DNA from: Xestospongia muta
Lineage: Eukaryota > Porifera > Demospongiae > Haplosclerida > Petrosiidae
DNA length: 64,000 nucleotides
Assembly: GCA_963693285.1 (NCBI GenBank)
Contig: OY848917.1
Location: forward strand, 32,871,245 to 32,935,244
Reading direction: 5' to 3'
The position numbers were made by a program, and so were the translations under genes. The notes under the pieces were generated by a model, which saw nothing but the letters and a program-made list of their open reading frames with translations, made no database searches and was not told where the DNA came from. Shown in pieces: positions 1 through 11,365 of the stretch. The stretch's first letter is position 1. Each line of letters begins with the position of its first letter.

Positions 1-311
1 GTCCAATTGGGTTTCCATTGGTGAATGACACTTGTGTTTGTAGATCTGAATTAAATACACCTCCAATAACATGTGATATTAACATATAACTAGAGATAGT
101 GACATGTACATTGTTTATAAAAATGACTCAGACTGTCTTATTGTTTATCAGAACTGTCCTTTCATTACTCAATGACAATACAATTCATTTTAAAGTCCCA
201 TCACCCAGTGTACAATGTCCTTACAATTGATCTGGACTTCTTTGTGGACAACGTGCTGAAGAACTCAGTCTCATGTTAGGTTCCAATCAATGTGGACAAT
301 GTACTAATTAA
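1..311 (+). pseudogene. Receptor-family fragment (Cys-rich stalk region)
   Basis: The first bases match the Cys-rich stalk of the downstream receptors (SCPIGFPLVNDTCVCRSEL and following), nearly base for base with 50221 onward. The reading frame is lost soon after TCDIN by a small deletion next to ATATAA. Later there are further small losses, and the Arg of the conserved NRSGLLCGQC motif is replaced (TTGATC for CGATCT). Homology stops at about 311, just before the first membrane segment, where DIRS-like sequence begins. The 5' part lies outside the window. It is a dead copy cut off by a recombination or insertion junction. Confidence 0.8.
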
Positions 312-800
312 AGCCTCACATAGAAATACCCAGGCTGAATAGGATCCTTAAATGAATTAAGGTTACTAGATGTAGGCAAGAAAAGAAGCTCCCATTACTT
401 GTGAGATTCTTAAGACAAATTCACCTACTATGGTAGAAAGGCAGAAGAGATTATGTGTTGGTCAACTTTTTAGGTTTCTCAGGATGGATGAGTTAGAGAT
501 TTTATCTCAGATGGGATATGACTGATCCAACTATTTAAGTAAGTCTTTTAGACGATGTCAAAAGTGATCATTTTACCAAACATAAGTTATCATCTTGAAT
601 CTGAAGAAGTTCAAACAGATTTTATCAAGAGAGGAATAACAAAAGTGTGACCACATTGGTAACTAATACCAGATTACTTAGACTCTCTTATAAAGTCAAT
701 GGTTAGGTCAAAGAGTTTAGAGTATATCATATATGTAAGAATTTTCCTGAAAAAGCTTTTGGGATGTCAAGAAAGGCTGGTGCAGCAATAACCCACACAA
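312..800 (+). mobile_element. DIRS-like tyrosine recombinase remnant
   Basis: Translated with frameshifts and stops, this reads like the C-terminal half of a DIRS retrotransposon tyrosine recombinase. There is a LPIT-ILRQIH-like start, a FLRMDELEILSQMGYD segment matching the usual FLR-GE-YD region, and near 690-750 a segment IKSMVRSKSLEYIIYVRI that lines up with the family's IK-LGRW-S-AY--YIRTP motif holding the catalytic tyrosine. The middle of the domain is missing. The same decayed block recurs at about 13131, 22100 and 41280. The assignment rests on remembered family motifs, not on a search. Confidence 0.55.
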
Positions 801-1655
801 TAATGTTGATATATAGTACCAATTTAATTATCAAATTTTTGATACAAATTATTTGGCAATTACTGACTGTGATAGGTAGAGGTGCAGAGTGTAATGTGAA
901 CAGGAAAGGAGCATGGGTAGCATACATGTATTTAGCAGTAAGATATACCAGGACAATGACTTGATTAATCATATCTCTGCAAAAACAAAATTTATAGCAT
1001 TGTGCAAAAGTTTGTAAAATTCAAGGTTTGAGCATTGAAGTTATTGAGATACTAACTGACAAGACAGTCATTCTCTACTAACAAATAATTAGTTAAAATT
1101 AAAATAAAATAAGATTTTGAATAACTAATAAATGAGTAAATTGTGCTGGTTTCCATTAAATTTCCTATACACCAAATGTTGAGATCATAGCATGATGTAT
1201 ATCTGTGCAATGCAGAGGCCTTCTGTTTTGGAGAGCTATGATGTCATACAGTTACTGGTCTCACAACCATGTTCCTCAAATGGAGGAGAGTAGAGTTGTC
1301 AGGAAGGCCCAAAATTAACACATTAGAAGGGGTTAAAACAGTATATATGGCAACATGTTTCATTTTTTATATTTTTTTTTGTATATAATACAATTTAAAC
1401 TATAGTTATAGTTCCAAATATAATGCTCTTACTATAAACCAAAACTAGTATATTGTGGTATTGTTTCCAATACATAAAGGAACTACTATTGGTACAGTGG
1501 GACTGAGTGTAGTAGAGGATTTGGCAACGCTAATGCATGTAACTAAAGAAAACAAGTAATGCTACTTTTCATAATGTATTCATTGTATTTTTTATTGATT
1601 GAATTGGATTATATAATATTTCAACAAATAAGTCTAACTCAGTACTATTAGTCAT
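801..1655. repeat. Duplicated 5' spacer (upstream block)
   Basis: Non-coding AT-rich sequence shared by several receptor upstream regions. The anchor CTGTGCAATGCAGAG followed by GAGAGCTATGATGTCA is seen here near 1203 and again near 13730, 15020, 22770, 42015 and 44950. Short open frames on both strands are not conserved between copies, so I call no gene. Confidence 0.65.
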
Positions 1656-1906
1656 GTAATGTGACCTGATTTGCAAAAAGGGACCGCTTCTGTCAAAGCA
1701 TTTCTGACCTGATTTGTATAAAAACCATTATTAAAACATATCAAAAAACAGTTTTCCTTACATATAAAATAGTTATGCATATATTGCAGCTGTATGTATA
1801 CAAATCTGTTTTTGATAGGTTTTAACAGTGGTTTCTACACAAATCAAGTCACAATTGTTTTGACAGAAATGGTCTCATTTGCAAATCACATCACTTATAA
1901 TGTCTA
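1656..1906. mobile_element. MITE-like element with long terminal inverted repeats
   Basis: About 100 bp at the left (CCTGATTTGCAAA... through ...ATATCAAAAAACAG) returns as an imperfect reverse complement at the right (CTGTTTTTGATAGGT... through ...TTTGCAAATCACATCAC). No coding capacity. The equivalent spacer near 15440-15480 lacks the block and joins the flanks directly, so this is an insertion. Exact ends and the target-site duplication are uncertain. Confidence 0.65.
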
Positions 1907-2520
1907 TAATACATCACGTCATTACTATATTTATGGAAATTGACTGCAACAAATAAAATAAAAATCACACTAAATTATTACTTAAAATGTAATATATCAC
2001 TTTAACCCTCCATTTTATTATGGCTATCATAATCATTAATTCACTCATTTCAATTTTTATAACCTCTGTCACAGTCTATGTTAATATGTACTAGAGAATG
2101 TGGCTACACTAGAGGGAGTATAACCCAAATACTAGTGTTTGTAATGTAGTCATATAATTGGATCAAATAATATTTTGACTAAGTACAACTAAGTACATGC
2201 TGTAGACTAGTCTTGTACATATAGATAGAGTACAATATCTTATCATTACTGTATACATTCACTGTATCTATAAGGACTACATTTTGGCTCATGGATACAT
2301 ATTATCATAATAAATTATAATATTTGGAACGATTATTATACTTTCAATATAACATCGCATATGTAAACACTGAAATATGGTACCATATATGCTTAATAAT
2401 ATCAGAGGGTGAGGTGTATGCTTTCCAACTTGTGTAAACTGTTGTAAATGTGATGTGATATAGTCTATTTACAATGACTTTCCCATAGGTAATTTCCCAA
2501 CATTTTTGTGTTACTAACAA
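1907..2520. repeat. 5' spacer, first copy of a local duplication
   Basis: Non-coding. The part from about 2110 to 2410 recurs at 3243-3520 with few changes (shared anchors CTAAGTACATGCTGTAGACTAG and GAGTACAATATCTTATC), so the receptor upstream region was duplicated and then separated by the 2520-3242 material. Homologous sequence also precedes the genes at 16469, 32978 and 46754. Confidence 0.7.
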
Positions 2521-2835
2521 CGTATAGTATATTGATGCTTTTTTTACTATTGTTGTAATTAATTTATTATAGCAAAGTTAGTGTAACAGCAATGTGATTG
2601 TAGATGAACTTCCATTGGTAACCCACCAACATTCCAACAAATAAACATTTGTTTCTTTGTGTTGTAGTATTACCAATAAATTTACAATATTTATACAGCA
2701 ATAATTGTTATGTAAAAAGAATATGATGTGATTGGAATTCTGTTGTAATTTATTTATTATAGCAAAGTTGGTGTAAAAACAATGTGATTATAGATGAACT
2801 TCCATTGGTAATCCACCAACATTCCAATGATAATT
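2521..2835. repeat. Tandem ~190 bp repeat, two copies
   Basis: The stretch TATTATAGCAAAGTTAGTG ... AACTTCCATTGGTAACCCAC (2566-2632) is repeated at 2754-2820 with point changes. No coding potential recognised. Confidence 0.6.
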
Positions 2836-2976
2836 TAATAGCAAATGATAATGTCTTTGTGATTTAGATGATCTTTGGGAGTGGCCTGCAATAGTTTTTC
2901 AAGAAGAAGGGAATACTTGAGAAGTCGTTGAATTGGTTTAATTAATAAGGACTGTAAATCCCAAGATTGAACCTCA
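2836..2976 (-). pseudogene. Orphan RhoGEF (DH-domain) exon fragment
   Basis: The minus strand encodes about 45 residues reading [20 protein letters not shown] and then LEKLLQATPKDH. This matches the conserved third helical region of Dbl-homology guanine-nucleotide exchange factors (canonical LIKPVQRI-KYPLLL-ELL--TPEDH). It has no start codon, no partner exon in the window and no clear splice donor at its 3' end. Immediately 5' of it on the minus strand is a 260 bp CT tract, so the frame appears to continue as a meaningless Ser-Leu polymer. It is best read as a captured or leftover exon of a Rho-family GEF, not a gene. The domain match is strong from the motif; the origin is unknown. Confidence 0.65.
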
Positions 2977-2979
2977 GGT

Positions 2980-2981
<2 letters not shown>

Positions 2982-3076
<95 letters not shown>

Positions 3077-3181
3077 AGAGGGAGAGGGAGAGAGAGAGGG
3101 AGAGGGAGAGGGAGGTAGAGAGGGAGAGTAGGAGAGAGGAGAGAGAGAGAAAGAGAGAGAGAGAGTAGAGAGAGAGAGTAG

Positions 3182-3244
<63 letters not shown>
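2982..3244. repeat. (GA)n microsatellite, ~260 bp
   Basis: Almost pure GA dinucleotides, with interruptions of GGGA and GTAGA between about 3070 and 3185. Its length will be unreliable in an assembly. It lies inside the duplicated 5' spacer of the receptor copy at 3644. Confidence 0.95.
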
Positions 3245-3246
<2 letters not shown>

Positions 3247-3589
3247 AGTGTAACCAAAATACTAGTCTTTGTAATGTAGTCATACGATGGGATCAGATAA
3301 TATTTTGACTAAGTACAACTAAGTACATGCTGTAGACTAGTCTTGTACATATACTGGATAGAGTACAATATCTTATCATTACTGTATACATTCACTTTGG
3401 CTCATGAATACATATTATCATAATAAATTATAATATTTGAAACGATTACTATACTTTCAATATAGTATCACATAAGTTATAAGTAAACACTGGAATATGG
3501 TGCCATTAATGATCAATAATTATGTAATATTAAATGTAAACATCATTTATTATATATAGTCCTGTATTATATCATTTCTACTTTTAATA

Positions 3590-3643
3590 ATGTATGTAGA
3601 GTTTATGTGGCATAATTTATTTTAGCTGTTTTTCTTCTAAGCT
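3590..3643 (+). promoter_or_regulatory. Conserved start-proximal block, truncated copy
   Basis: AGAGTTTATGTGGCATAA followed by TTAGCTGTTTTTCTTCTAAG ends two bases before the ATG at 3644. Unlike the other copies, the TATA-like stretch and its spacer are missing: the block is joined directly to distal spacer near 3590. The pyrimidine run plus AAG looks like a 3' splice site, so the block may be the end of a 5' UTR intron. Confidence 0.5.
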
Positions 3644-6600
3644 ATGTCTGCAATGACCTCTATTTCATATAGTTCTTTTGAACCCACTACCATCATTAGC
3701 TGGTGTCATATTTATTATATAACATCAGTTATACTGTTTATCTTCAATGGATATGTTACAGCTAATGAATATTATGTCTCTGCAGCTCCTAATGGAGTAT
3801 CTTGTCCTACTACTGACCTACCTTGTCACAACCTCTCCTACTATGTTGCTGATTACAGTTCTTACTTCACTGATGATGCAATCTTCTACTTCTTAGAAGG
3901 AACTCATACTCTACAAGGTAAATTAGAGACCTCTCATATAAGTAATATAACTCTACAGGGACAGTGTCATATAGAACAAGGCTTTCATGAGACAGTTATG
4001 CAATCTACCTCAGTAATAATGTGTAGTGATAAGAAGAGTGCTGCTGGTATACTATTTATTACACTGTTAAAAAAGTGGTGTCATCCTCACACCATTTTGT
4101 GGTGTCATTTACCTGTGCAATTTTGGCACCAAAAGTGGTGTCAATTCAGACACCATCACGTTGGTGTCACATTTGACACCAATGCTAGTGTCACCAAAAG
4201 TAGTGTTAGCCAATGCTGAAATTTATTAGAAACAAAATAATACATAATTGCAAAAAACAAATTAACAATTAGTCTTGTCGAAGAATGCCATCAATGCCTG
4301 TCTGCACACAAATTGGCAGTTTCATTGATGAAACATTAATACCATACAAAAACTCCAAAAAAAAACATAAAGGTTTTGAGTCTGTGTGGTATTTAATATT
4401 GTAAACATAATATGATGAGAGGCAATACTCAATTGCTGCTAATACGGACGGCATATTAAAGACATTAACCTTTTCTATGACAACCTTTGGATCCCTTAGT
4501 TTTGTCAGATCTTCACAAAAACTGTTATAACAGGGTGACAATTCTGTATATCTTTGAGTGCTTCATCAACATTTAAGTACTGACCCTGAAAAAGCATTAA
4601 TTATTAAGCATAATTACTTTATGAAAACTACCTGAAAAGGGATGAACAACGATGGCTTCTGTCTACCCTTTTGAGTCATGATTGATGAAGAGATTGCCAT
4701 AGCAAACACAATAGTCTGATCTACATCACAATCTTAGACAATGATCATGATATGTAATAGCGTACCATCAGTATTATAATAAAAAATTTAACAATGGGAA
4801 ATTGTGCGTTTGATGTTTACATCTCCGACAAAAAAATTTTAAATAGCTTACATTTTGTTGACATTAATGATGTCACATTGGAATGGGTATCAGTCCAGAA
4901 TAGTTCAGGTTATGGACTCTGTTTAGTCAATAATTTTGATGTATCAATTAGTAATTTCTCATTTGCTAACAATATTGGAGGAGGAATGCTTATTTATTCG
5001 TATGGGAATGGTAATATTGAGTTTAATAACTGCACTATATATAACAACAATGCTAAGTATCATGGAGGAGGAGTGTCAATTTATTTGTACAGGAAAGATA
5101 GTATTGAGTTTAAAAACTGCACTATACGTAACAATGCTGTTTGGTATGATGGAGGAGGAGTGTATATTGATTTACATGGGAATGGTAATATTGCATTTCA
5201 TCACTGCACTATATGTAACAATATTGTTCAGGAAAACCATGGAGCAAGAGGAGGAGGAGGAGTGTACATTTCCTCAAAGAATGGTAGTATTAAATTTAAT
5301 AACTGCACTATATACAACAATACAGTTCAGCATACTGGAGGAGGAGGAGGAGTGTTTATATTGTCATTTGGTAATAGTAGAATTGATTTTTTTAACAGCA
5401 CTATATACATCAATACTGCTTTAACGGGAGGAGGAGGTGTACATATTAAATCGAAAGGAAGTGGTAGTATTATGTTTACTAACTGCAAAATATACAACAA
5501 TACTGCATACCTTGGATCAGGTTTGTATCTCCATGCTCTTCGAATTACTTTAACAACTAGCTTTCTTTTTAAAAATGTTTCATTTCATTTCAATAAAGTA
5601 CCCAACAAAAATGATGTCTATCAAGCTGCTGTGGTATTATTCAAGATTTATGATGTTATTTTTGACCAAATTGAAGTTAGATATCATAACACAACTGGTT
5701 TAGTGAGTTTCAATAGTGTAATAACATTTAAAGAAAATAACACATTTGAAAGAAATTCAGGCATTTATGGTGGGGGCATAGCATTGTATAAATCCTCCCA
5801 ATTATCACTAAAAACCCAAACATCCATATATTTTGTCAATAATCATGCTAGTGAGTCAGGTGGAGGAATCTTTGTAAAACAAATTCTTGTTCCAGACATT
5901 TACACAAAATGTTCTTTTCAAGTTAATCCTCATAATGGTAATGCTTCATTGTACTTTGTCAACAATACAGCTAGCATCTCAGGTGATGTCTTGTATGGAG
6001 GAAAAATTGATAATGGTAACTTTGACAAACTTTTTCACTACCCTCAACAAAGAGGTCTATCAGTAGTGTCATCAGATCCTATCAAAGTGTGCTTTTGTGT
6101 ATCAAATAAACCAAATAGTTCTATTCCAAACAAGAAAGTTACTGTAATGCCTGGGATTGATGTCAATATACCACTAGCTATTGTTGGCTCAAAGGATGGC
6201 TTAACAAAAGGTTTAATTAAATTGACATCATCAGATAGTAGATCCACTTTGCCAAGTCACAATAACAGACTTAATGCAACTTGTACTAATATAACCTTTA
6301 AAATAAATGCAAATCCCCTTTTCTTAAATGCTACAAACATCTATGCAACACTTGAAACTTCAATCATTGACCCCTTACTAGACATCAAGCTAAAGTCATT
6401 AATGTTACCATTGAGTCTTGTCCAATTGGGTTTCTATTGGTGAATGACAGTTGTGTTTGTAGATCTGAATTAAATACACCTCCAATAACTTGTGATATTA
6501 ACACTCAAATTATAACTAGAGATGGTAACATGTGGATTGGTTATAAAAATGACTCAGACTGTCTTATTGTTTATCAGAACTGTCCCTTTGATTATTGTAA

Positions 6601-7928
6601 TGACAATACCATTCTTTTAAAGGTCACATCACTCAATGTACAGTGTCTTTATAATCGATCTGGACTTCTCTGTGGACAATGTGCTGAAGGACTCAGTTTA
6701 ATGTTAGGATCTAACAAATGTGGAGTTTGTACAAATCATTACTTAGCACTGATAGCAGCATTTATATATGCTGGATTGTGCTTGTGCGTGCTTTTGTTAA
6801 CATTAAACTTAACAATGTCTGTAGGAAGTATTAATGGTTTACTTTTCTATGCTAATATGGTAAAATTGAACAGATCAGTTTTATTCTTCAGTGGACAAAT
6901 ACCAGTACTGAGTCAATTCATTGCTTGGCTTAATCTTGATCTTGGAATTGAGACATGTTTTTTCAATGGACTAGATGGTTACTGGAAAACATGGCTACAG
7001 TTTGCATTCTCACTTTCCTTAATAACTTGTTTAATAATCTGTTGTAGATACTCTGGGAAATTGTCTCGTTTGTGTGGCAATAATGTTGTGCCTGTTTTGT
7101 CAACACTAATATTGATGGCTCATTCTAAAATTTTAATTGCTATTAAAAATGCTCTCATGTTAAGCAGAATTCAATGTGAACATACTGTGTTGAATGTTTG
7201 GAGTGTGGATGGTAACATCAAATATCTTCATGATGAACACATACCACTGTTTGTGGTGTCATTAATCTTCCTTTTCTTTGGATTTGTCTATACTGGATTG
7301 ATATTATCTAGTCAATGGCTACAACGTTACACTGGTAAGTACTGTAGAAGTTCCATTGATCCATTCATTGTACTAAAGCCTTTTATTGATGCTTACAATG
7401 GTCCCTATAAAAACAAGTATCGATTCTGGACAGGACTTCTTCTAATGATACGTTTATTTGTCACTGGTTTGTTTGCTGTTACTAAAGGTATTGTACCACA
7501 AGTTAACAACTATGTAATCACCATTATTGTAATCATTCTATTACCAGCTAGTAGAGGTATCTATAAAATGAAAACTAATTCAGCTTTAGAAATGTTTTTT
7601 TCTTTTTAATTTGGGTTTCATCAGTCTGTTGAATACAATATCTAATCATAAGATTTTCACATATTGGGCAGATTTAGTATCAATTGGTCTATCACTGATA
7701 GTGTTTACTGGAGTAGTATTAGCTCATATCTATATGTGTGTTAAAAGAAAATGTAGCAGCAAAATGAATATCTTTAAACAAAGGAATCAGACAAATGAAG
7801 ATGAGTCATTATTACAAGAGAGATCATCTGAAAGTCAGGCAGAACAATATTCTCCAGCTCAGACTGTTTTAAGAAGAGAGTCTTTAATATTTGAATTTGA
7901 AATACCAGTGCAAGATCATGACATATAA
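3644..7928 (+). pseudogene. Type-A beta-helix multi-pass receptor, broken
   Basis: Full-length homologue of the intact gene at 16469. It has the same start (MSAMTSIS), the same hydrophobic leader, NEYYVSAAPNG, six GGG-VYI/NNCTIYNN coils, the Cys-rich stalk, eight membrane segments and a tail ending IPVQDHDI. It carries three lesions. A foreign block of about 0.7 kb sits at 4059-4769 inside the N-terminal domain. One C is lost near 6383 (GAC-ATC where relatives have GACCATC). One extra T in a T7 run at 7595-7601 shifts the last membrane region. Between lesions the frame is open (4794-6443, 6437-7609, 7611-7928) and the sequence is well preserved, so the damage is recent or, for the two single-base changes, could be sequencing error. 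The inserted block cannot be. Confidence 0.9.
4059..4769. mobile_element. Insertion with GGTGTCA-rich end and gene remnant
   Basis: Relative to the other receptors, about 0.7 kb has replaced a dozen bases. The left end (4077-4204) holds a cluster of GGTGTCA and its complement TGACACC in alternating orientation, like subterminal repeats of a DNA transposon. The rest carries, on the minus strand, a decayed two-exon gene. One exon (about 4725-4632) reads MAISSSIMTQKGRQKPSLFI, then comes an intron-like GTAGTT...TTTTTCAG, then GQYLNVDEAL. The second exon then breaks frame into 4541-4269 (VVIEKVNVFNMPSVLAAIEY...). That last part resembles a helical C-terminal domain common in dispersed animal proteins annotated as SAM-domain-like. 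No terminal inverted repeat was found. Confidence 0.6.
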
Positions 7929-8852
7929 TTGAATGCATATTATATTCGAACAAAATTATAAAATGTTAGAATTTTCTTATGTTTACGTTTTCTAGTATTG
8001 ATATCAAACAATAAATTTCTATGATCATTGTATCCTATTATTTTATGTAATAATGATTTAATATTTCAACTCAATGAGATATTAAAAATTGTGTTAGAAC
8101 TTTCTTCCTCCTTGTTAGTACAACTGATGCTATAGAGGTGAGATATCTATTTTATTGTTTGTGTTCAGACCATTACACTTTTTGTAATAATACATTAACC
8201 ATTTATGATTGAATCACAAAACTCTTAATATTCTTATCAGGTAAAATTTTAAAGGGTTAAAAATGTAAAGCAATAATAACATACTATTCCATGATTGATA
8301 ATCCAATGAGAATTACATTTAAAGTGTAACAGCACAAATAGCAGTATATTATACAGGTATTTATATAGATGATTTTAACCCTCTACCTATAACTAGACAA
8401 CTCTGTAATAATATAAATAGCTTTATGAAGACATTCACATTACATCAAATTATGCATCAAAACTTTAAGAATGTCTTCTATGTTATTAATAATATAAACG
8501 TTGTAAGCAATGTTTTGCCTAGACTGTTATTTAATTGGAGTTATCTTTAACATTGAAATTATTTAAAAGTCCCATAACCTTACTGTACAGTTACAGTATA
8601 CACATAATGATCAACAAATTAAACTCTCTTTTATGCAATTATGTAATGTACATTTTACAAAGTAAAATATGAATATGTGATAATGATGTACTATATAGCA
8701 TAGAATGAAAGGAAAAGTTATCACTTAAAAAGTTATTTATTGCTTTAATCACATGTTGTACTACAATGTTAAGACTGCAGTATCAATTTTAAAGCAAAAA
8801 TGACATTAACTTTTCAAATAAACTACATATGTTTGGACAGTTGGAGTATATT
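7929..8852. repeat. Type-A 3' flank, copy 1
   Basis: Begins right after the stop codon and includes an AATAAA polyadenylation-like signal near 8011. About 0.9 kb of this sequence recurs at 13929-14810, 20048-20950 and 28106-28868 (shared anchor CCTCTACCTATAAC with GATGATTTTAA). It has no coding potential and marks the downstream side of the type-A duplication unit. Confidence 0.7.
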
Positions 8853-11365
8853 ATTCTTTTTATTTCTTTCACAAATAAAACACTCAATAGCATATGCAAA
8901 TAAAATGAGTGCACAAATATGGGATAAAAATGAAATAAAGTATAATGAATAGATATACACATACATATACTAGTTAACGAATTAATAATAATAATAATAA
9001 TTAATAATGAGAATGATCTTTTAGCTTTGACTTAAAAATTGAAATTGAGTTACATGATTTAATTTCATGAGGTAGAGAATTCTAAGAGTGAAAAAGAAGT
9101 AATGAAAGAGTGAAGGGCAGCAAGTGAACAGCAAAAATTGATTGAGATGTTGTTAGTATGGTAGTGTCTGGTAGGTCTTGGAGGAGGAGGTTGAGGTGAC
9201 AAAAGACCATATGGGAGAAAAGTGAAACCATTCATAAATTTAAAGAGAAGCGTGAGTTTAGAAATAGCTCATCAAGTGGATAAGGAAGGGGACAAGATTT
9301 AAAATTTCAAGGATTCTGTCATAGTTAGAGTGCCAGTGTTAAGAACATATTCTAAGTGCAAATTTCTGGACCCTTTCAAGACTTTTAATATCAGATTTAG
9401 TATGAGGATGCCAAAGAGATGAACAGTAAGATAGGTGTGGAAGAACTAACAAAGAGTATAATGTAAAAATTGATGATGGAGAGGAGAAGTGGTAAAAGTT
9501 ATGAAAGATGTAGCCAAGAATTTTACAAGACTTGGAGCACACAGAAGAGATATGAGGAGAGTCAGGAGATCAAGACAGGTTGCTATTGATAACAACACCA
9601 AGGTACTTGTATGAGTAAAAGCGTTCAATGTTAGAAGATTTCAGGAAAAGAGGAGGTAAAGAGGATAGGAAAGATTGACTCTTCCTGGAAATAAACATGT
9701 ATTTTGTTTTTGAGCATCAATTTTTAAAAGATGTGATTGGATGTAATCATTAATAGTGTTAATACCAAATTGTATGACAGTAAAATTGTAGCTAGATGAG
9801 ATAAAATAAACAGGAGTGGACCTAGAAAAGAGCCCTGGGGAACTCCTAAAGTGACAAAAGTACTGTCAGAGATAAGTCCATTCACCACAGCTTGTTGAGA
9901 GAGGTTACTTAAGTAAAAGAGATACCAGTAGAGTAGGATTGGAGGAACATAAAGAGAGGAAAGAGAGTCCAGCAAAAGGAGAATGAGGAATGAAATCAAA
10001 ATTATTGCTAAGATCAAAAAACAAAGCACAGATAGAGGAGGAGGAGTAAAGGTTTTTTTGCAAAGGTGACTTGTGGAGATGAGTGGATTCAGTATTAAAC
10101 CTAGGCTAAAACCAAACTGACTATCAGAGAGAATGTTATTTTGAGTGCAGAAATTGTGCATCCACAGGAAATATGCTTTTCCAACAGCTTACTTATAAGA
10201 GATAAGAGAGATATTAAAATGATAAAGCAATGGTGATGAAGGTGACATAGATTGCAGAATAGGAGTTATATGTGAGGGTTTCCATTCAGAGATAGATTCC
10301 GAGAGAGATAGATTTAATGAATAGAAGTGAAAGTGGATGTGAAATAGAGTGGGCAGTAAATTTTAACATTTTAGAAGAAATACCATCAGGGTCAGGTGAC
10401 TTGTCTGTTTGTGATTGAGGAATAAGATGTCAGGCTTGTTCAGAAGTATAGAGTAGATCAGGAGAAGGAGGATCACTGAAGGATAGAGAGTGAGGGAGAC
10501 ATGAAGGAGAATTTATACAAGGATTAAAACTCTGAGCGAAGAATTGGAGCAAAATTAGTGGTTTGCGAGGAGGTTCAGCTAACTGCTTGGAATAAAAAAT
10601 AAGGGGGTTTGTTGAAGAACTTAGGAGATAAACTGGGATTAGAACATACATTAGAAGTATTGAGATGGGCTGGGTTTGGAGAAATTGGATGACTCTTGGA
10701 AGGATGGGAGTTGGACAGAACAGTTTGAAATGAATTTGAGGAAGAAGCTGTAGACTTCACAGTAGTGTCAGAAATAGATGAGCTTGTTATAGGTTGAAGG
10801 ACAGATAATTGAGTACTGAGAGATTCACTTGACTTTTCTAATTTAATAATATGAGCCTTTAAATAAAAGATTTCTGACATCAAGGAGGAAATAAGAGAAA
10901 GAGAAGATGAGATAGACAGTGGGCAGATAAAAAGGAAAATTATCAGCAACATGTGCTGGAACATTCACACATTCATTGTGCAGCCATCAAAGAGCATTTT
11001 TCACATTGTAACATAAGACCTGATTCTTCAGTTGAAGAGCATACACACTTGACAATACAATCAGGAGGGACAGGGTTCACTTCAATATCGCCACTGAGTA
11101 GAAGGAGCAGAAGAAGTAAGGACTTATTGTGAGAAAGCTAAGATCGAGTAAAGAAACATAAGTGTGAACCTTTAACAAAGCAAAAATGACAAGAAGAATG
11201 ATGTGAAACTGTATAGTTGGGTGTACTAGATGGGATCATGAAGGAGTTAATTGATGGGGAAGAAGAGTAAAACCAAATATAGATTAAAAAAGAGCATATG
11301 AGCAGTAGTAGTTGACTCCTTGACACGAGCACCATGTTAGCATGCTTGGATACCTTTAAGAGTAT
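8853..11365 (-). mobile_element. CR1/L2-like LINE with PHD-finger ORF, degenerate
   Basis: Minus-strand non-LTR retrotransposon with frameshifts. From 5' (right) to 3' (left): a PHD-finger-like piece near 11080-10920 (CVCSSTEESGLMLQCEKCSL, later PFICPL), a short helical segment (IIKLEKSS), a reverse-transcriptase entry (KSPDPDGISSKMLK near 10400), QFGF, VTLGVPQGS with GPLLFI near 9850, then HLSYCSSLWHPHTKSDIKSL and finally a LPHEIKSCNSISIFKSKLK-type end. An AAT-rich stretch near 8984-9005 lies in the 3' untranslated part. No endonuclease was recognised. The homologous spacer at about 20950 joins the two flanks without the element, which fixes its borders to within tens of bases; GAGTAT on both sides may be the target duplication. 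Confidence 0.8.

Noticed and set aside
727..972. Small membrane protein on the minus strand (also 22421-22627)
   Set aside because: The two copies of this spacer do not conserve the frame, and the region is DIRS-derived repeat.
2835..3283. Open frames rich in Ser-Leu on the minus strand
   Set aside because: They are translations of the (GA)n tract. Only the short DH-like end has meaning.
4936..5424. Alternative-frame open reading frames over the coil regions (also 17073, 23771, 33753, 47756, 48026, 48634, 48910, 57453)
   Set aside because: The coil DNA is repetitive and lacks stops in a second frame (EEEC, TALY patterns). These frames lack a start context, a leader and any conserved end.
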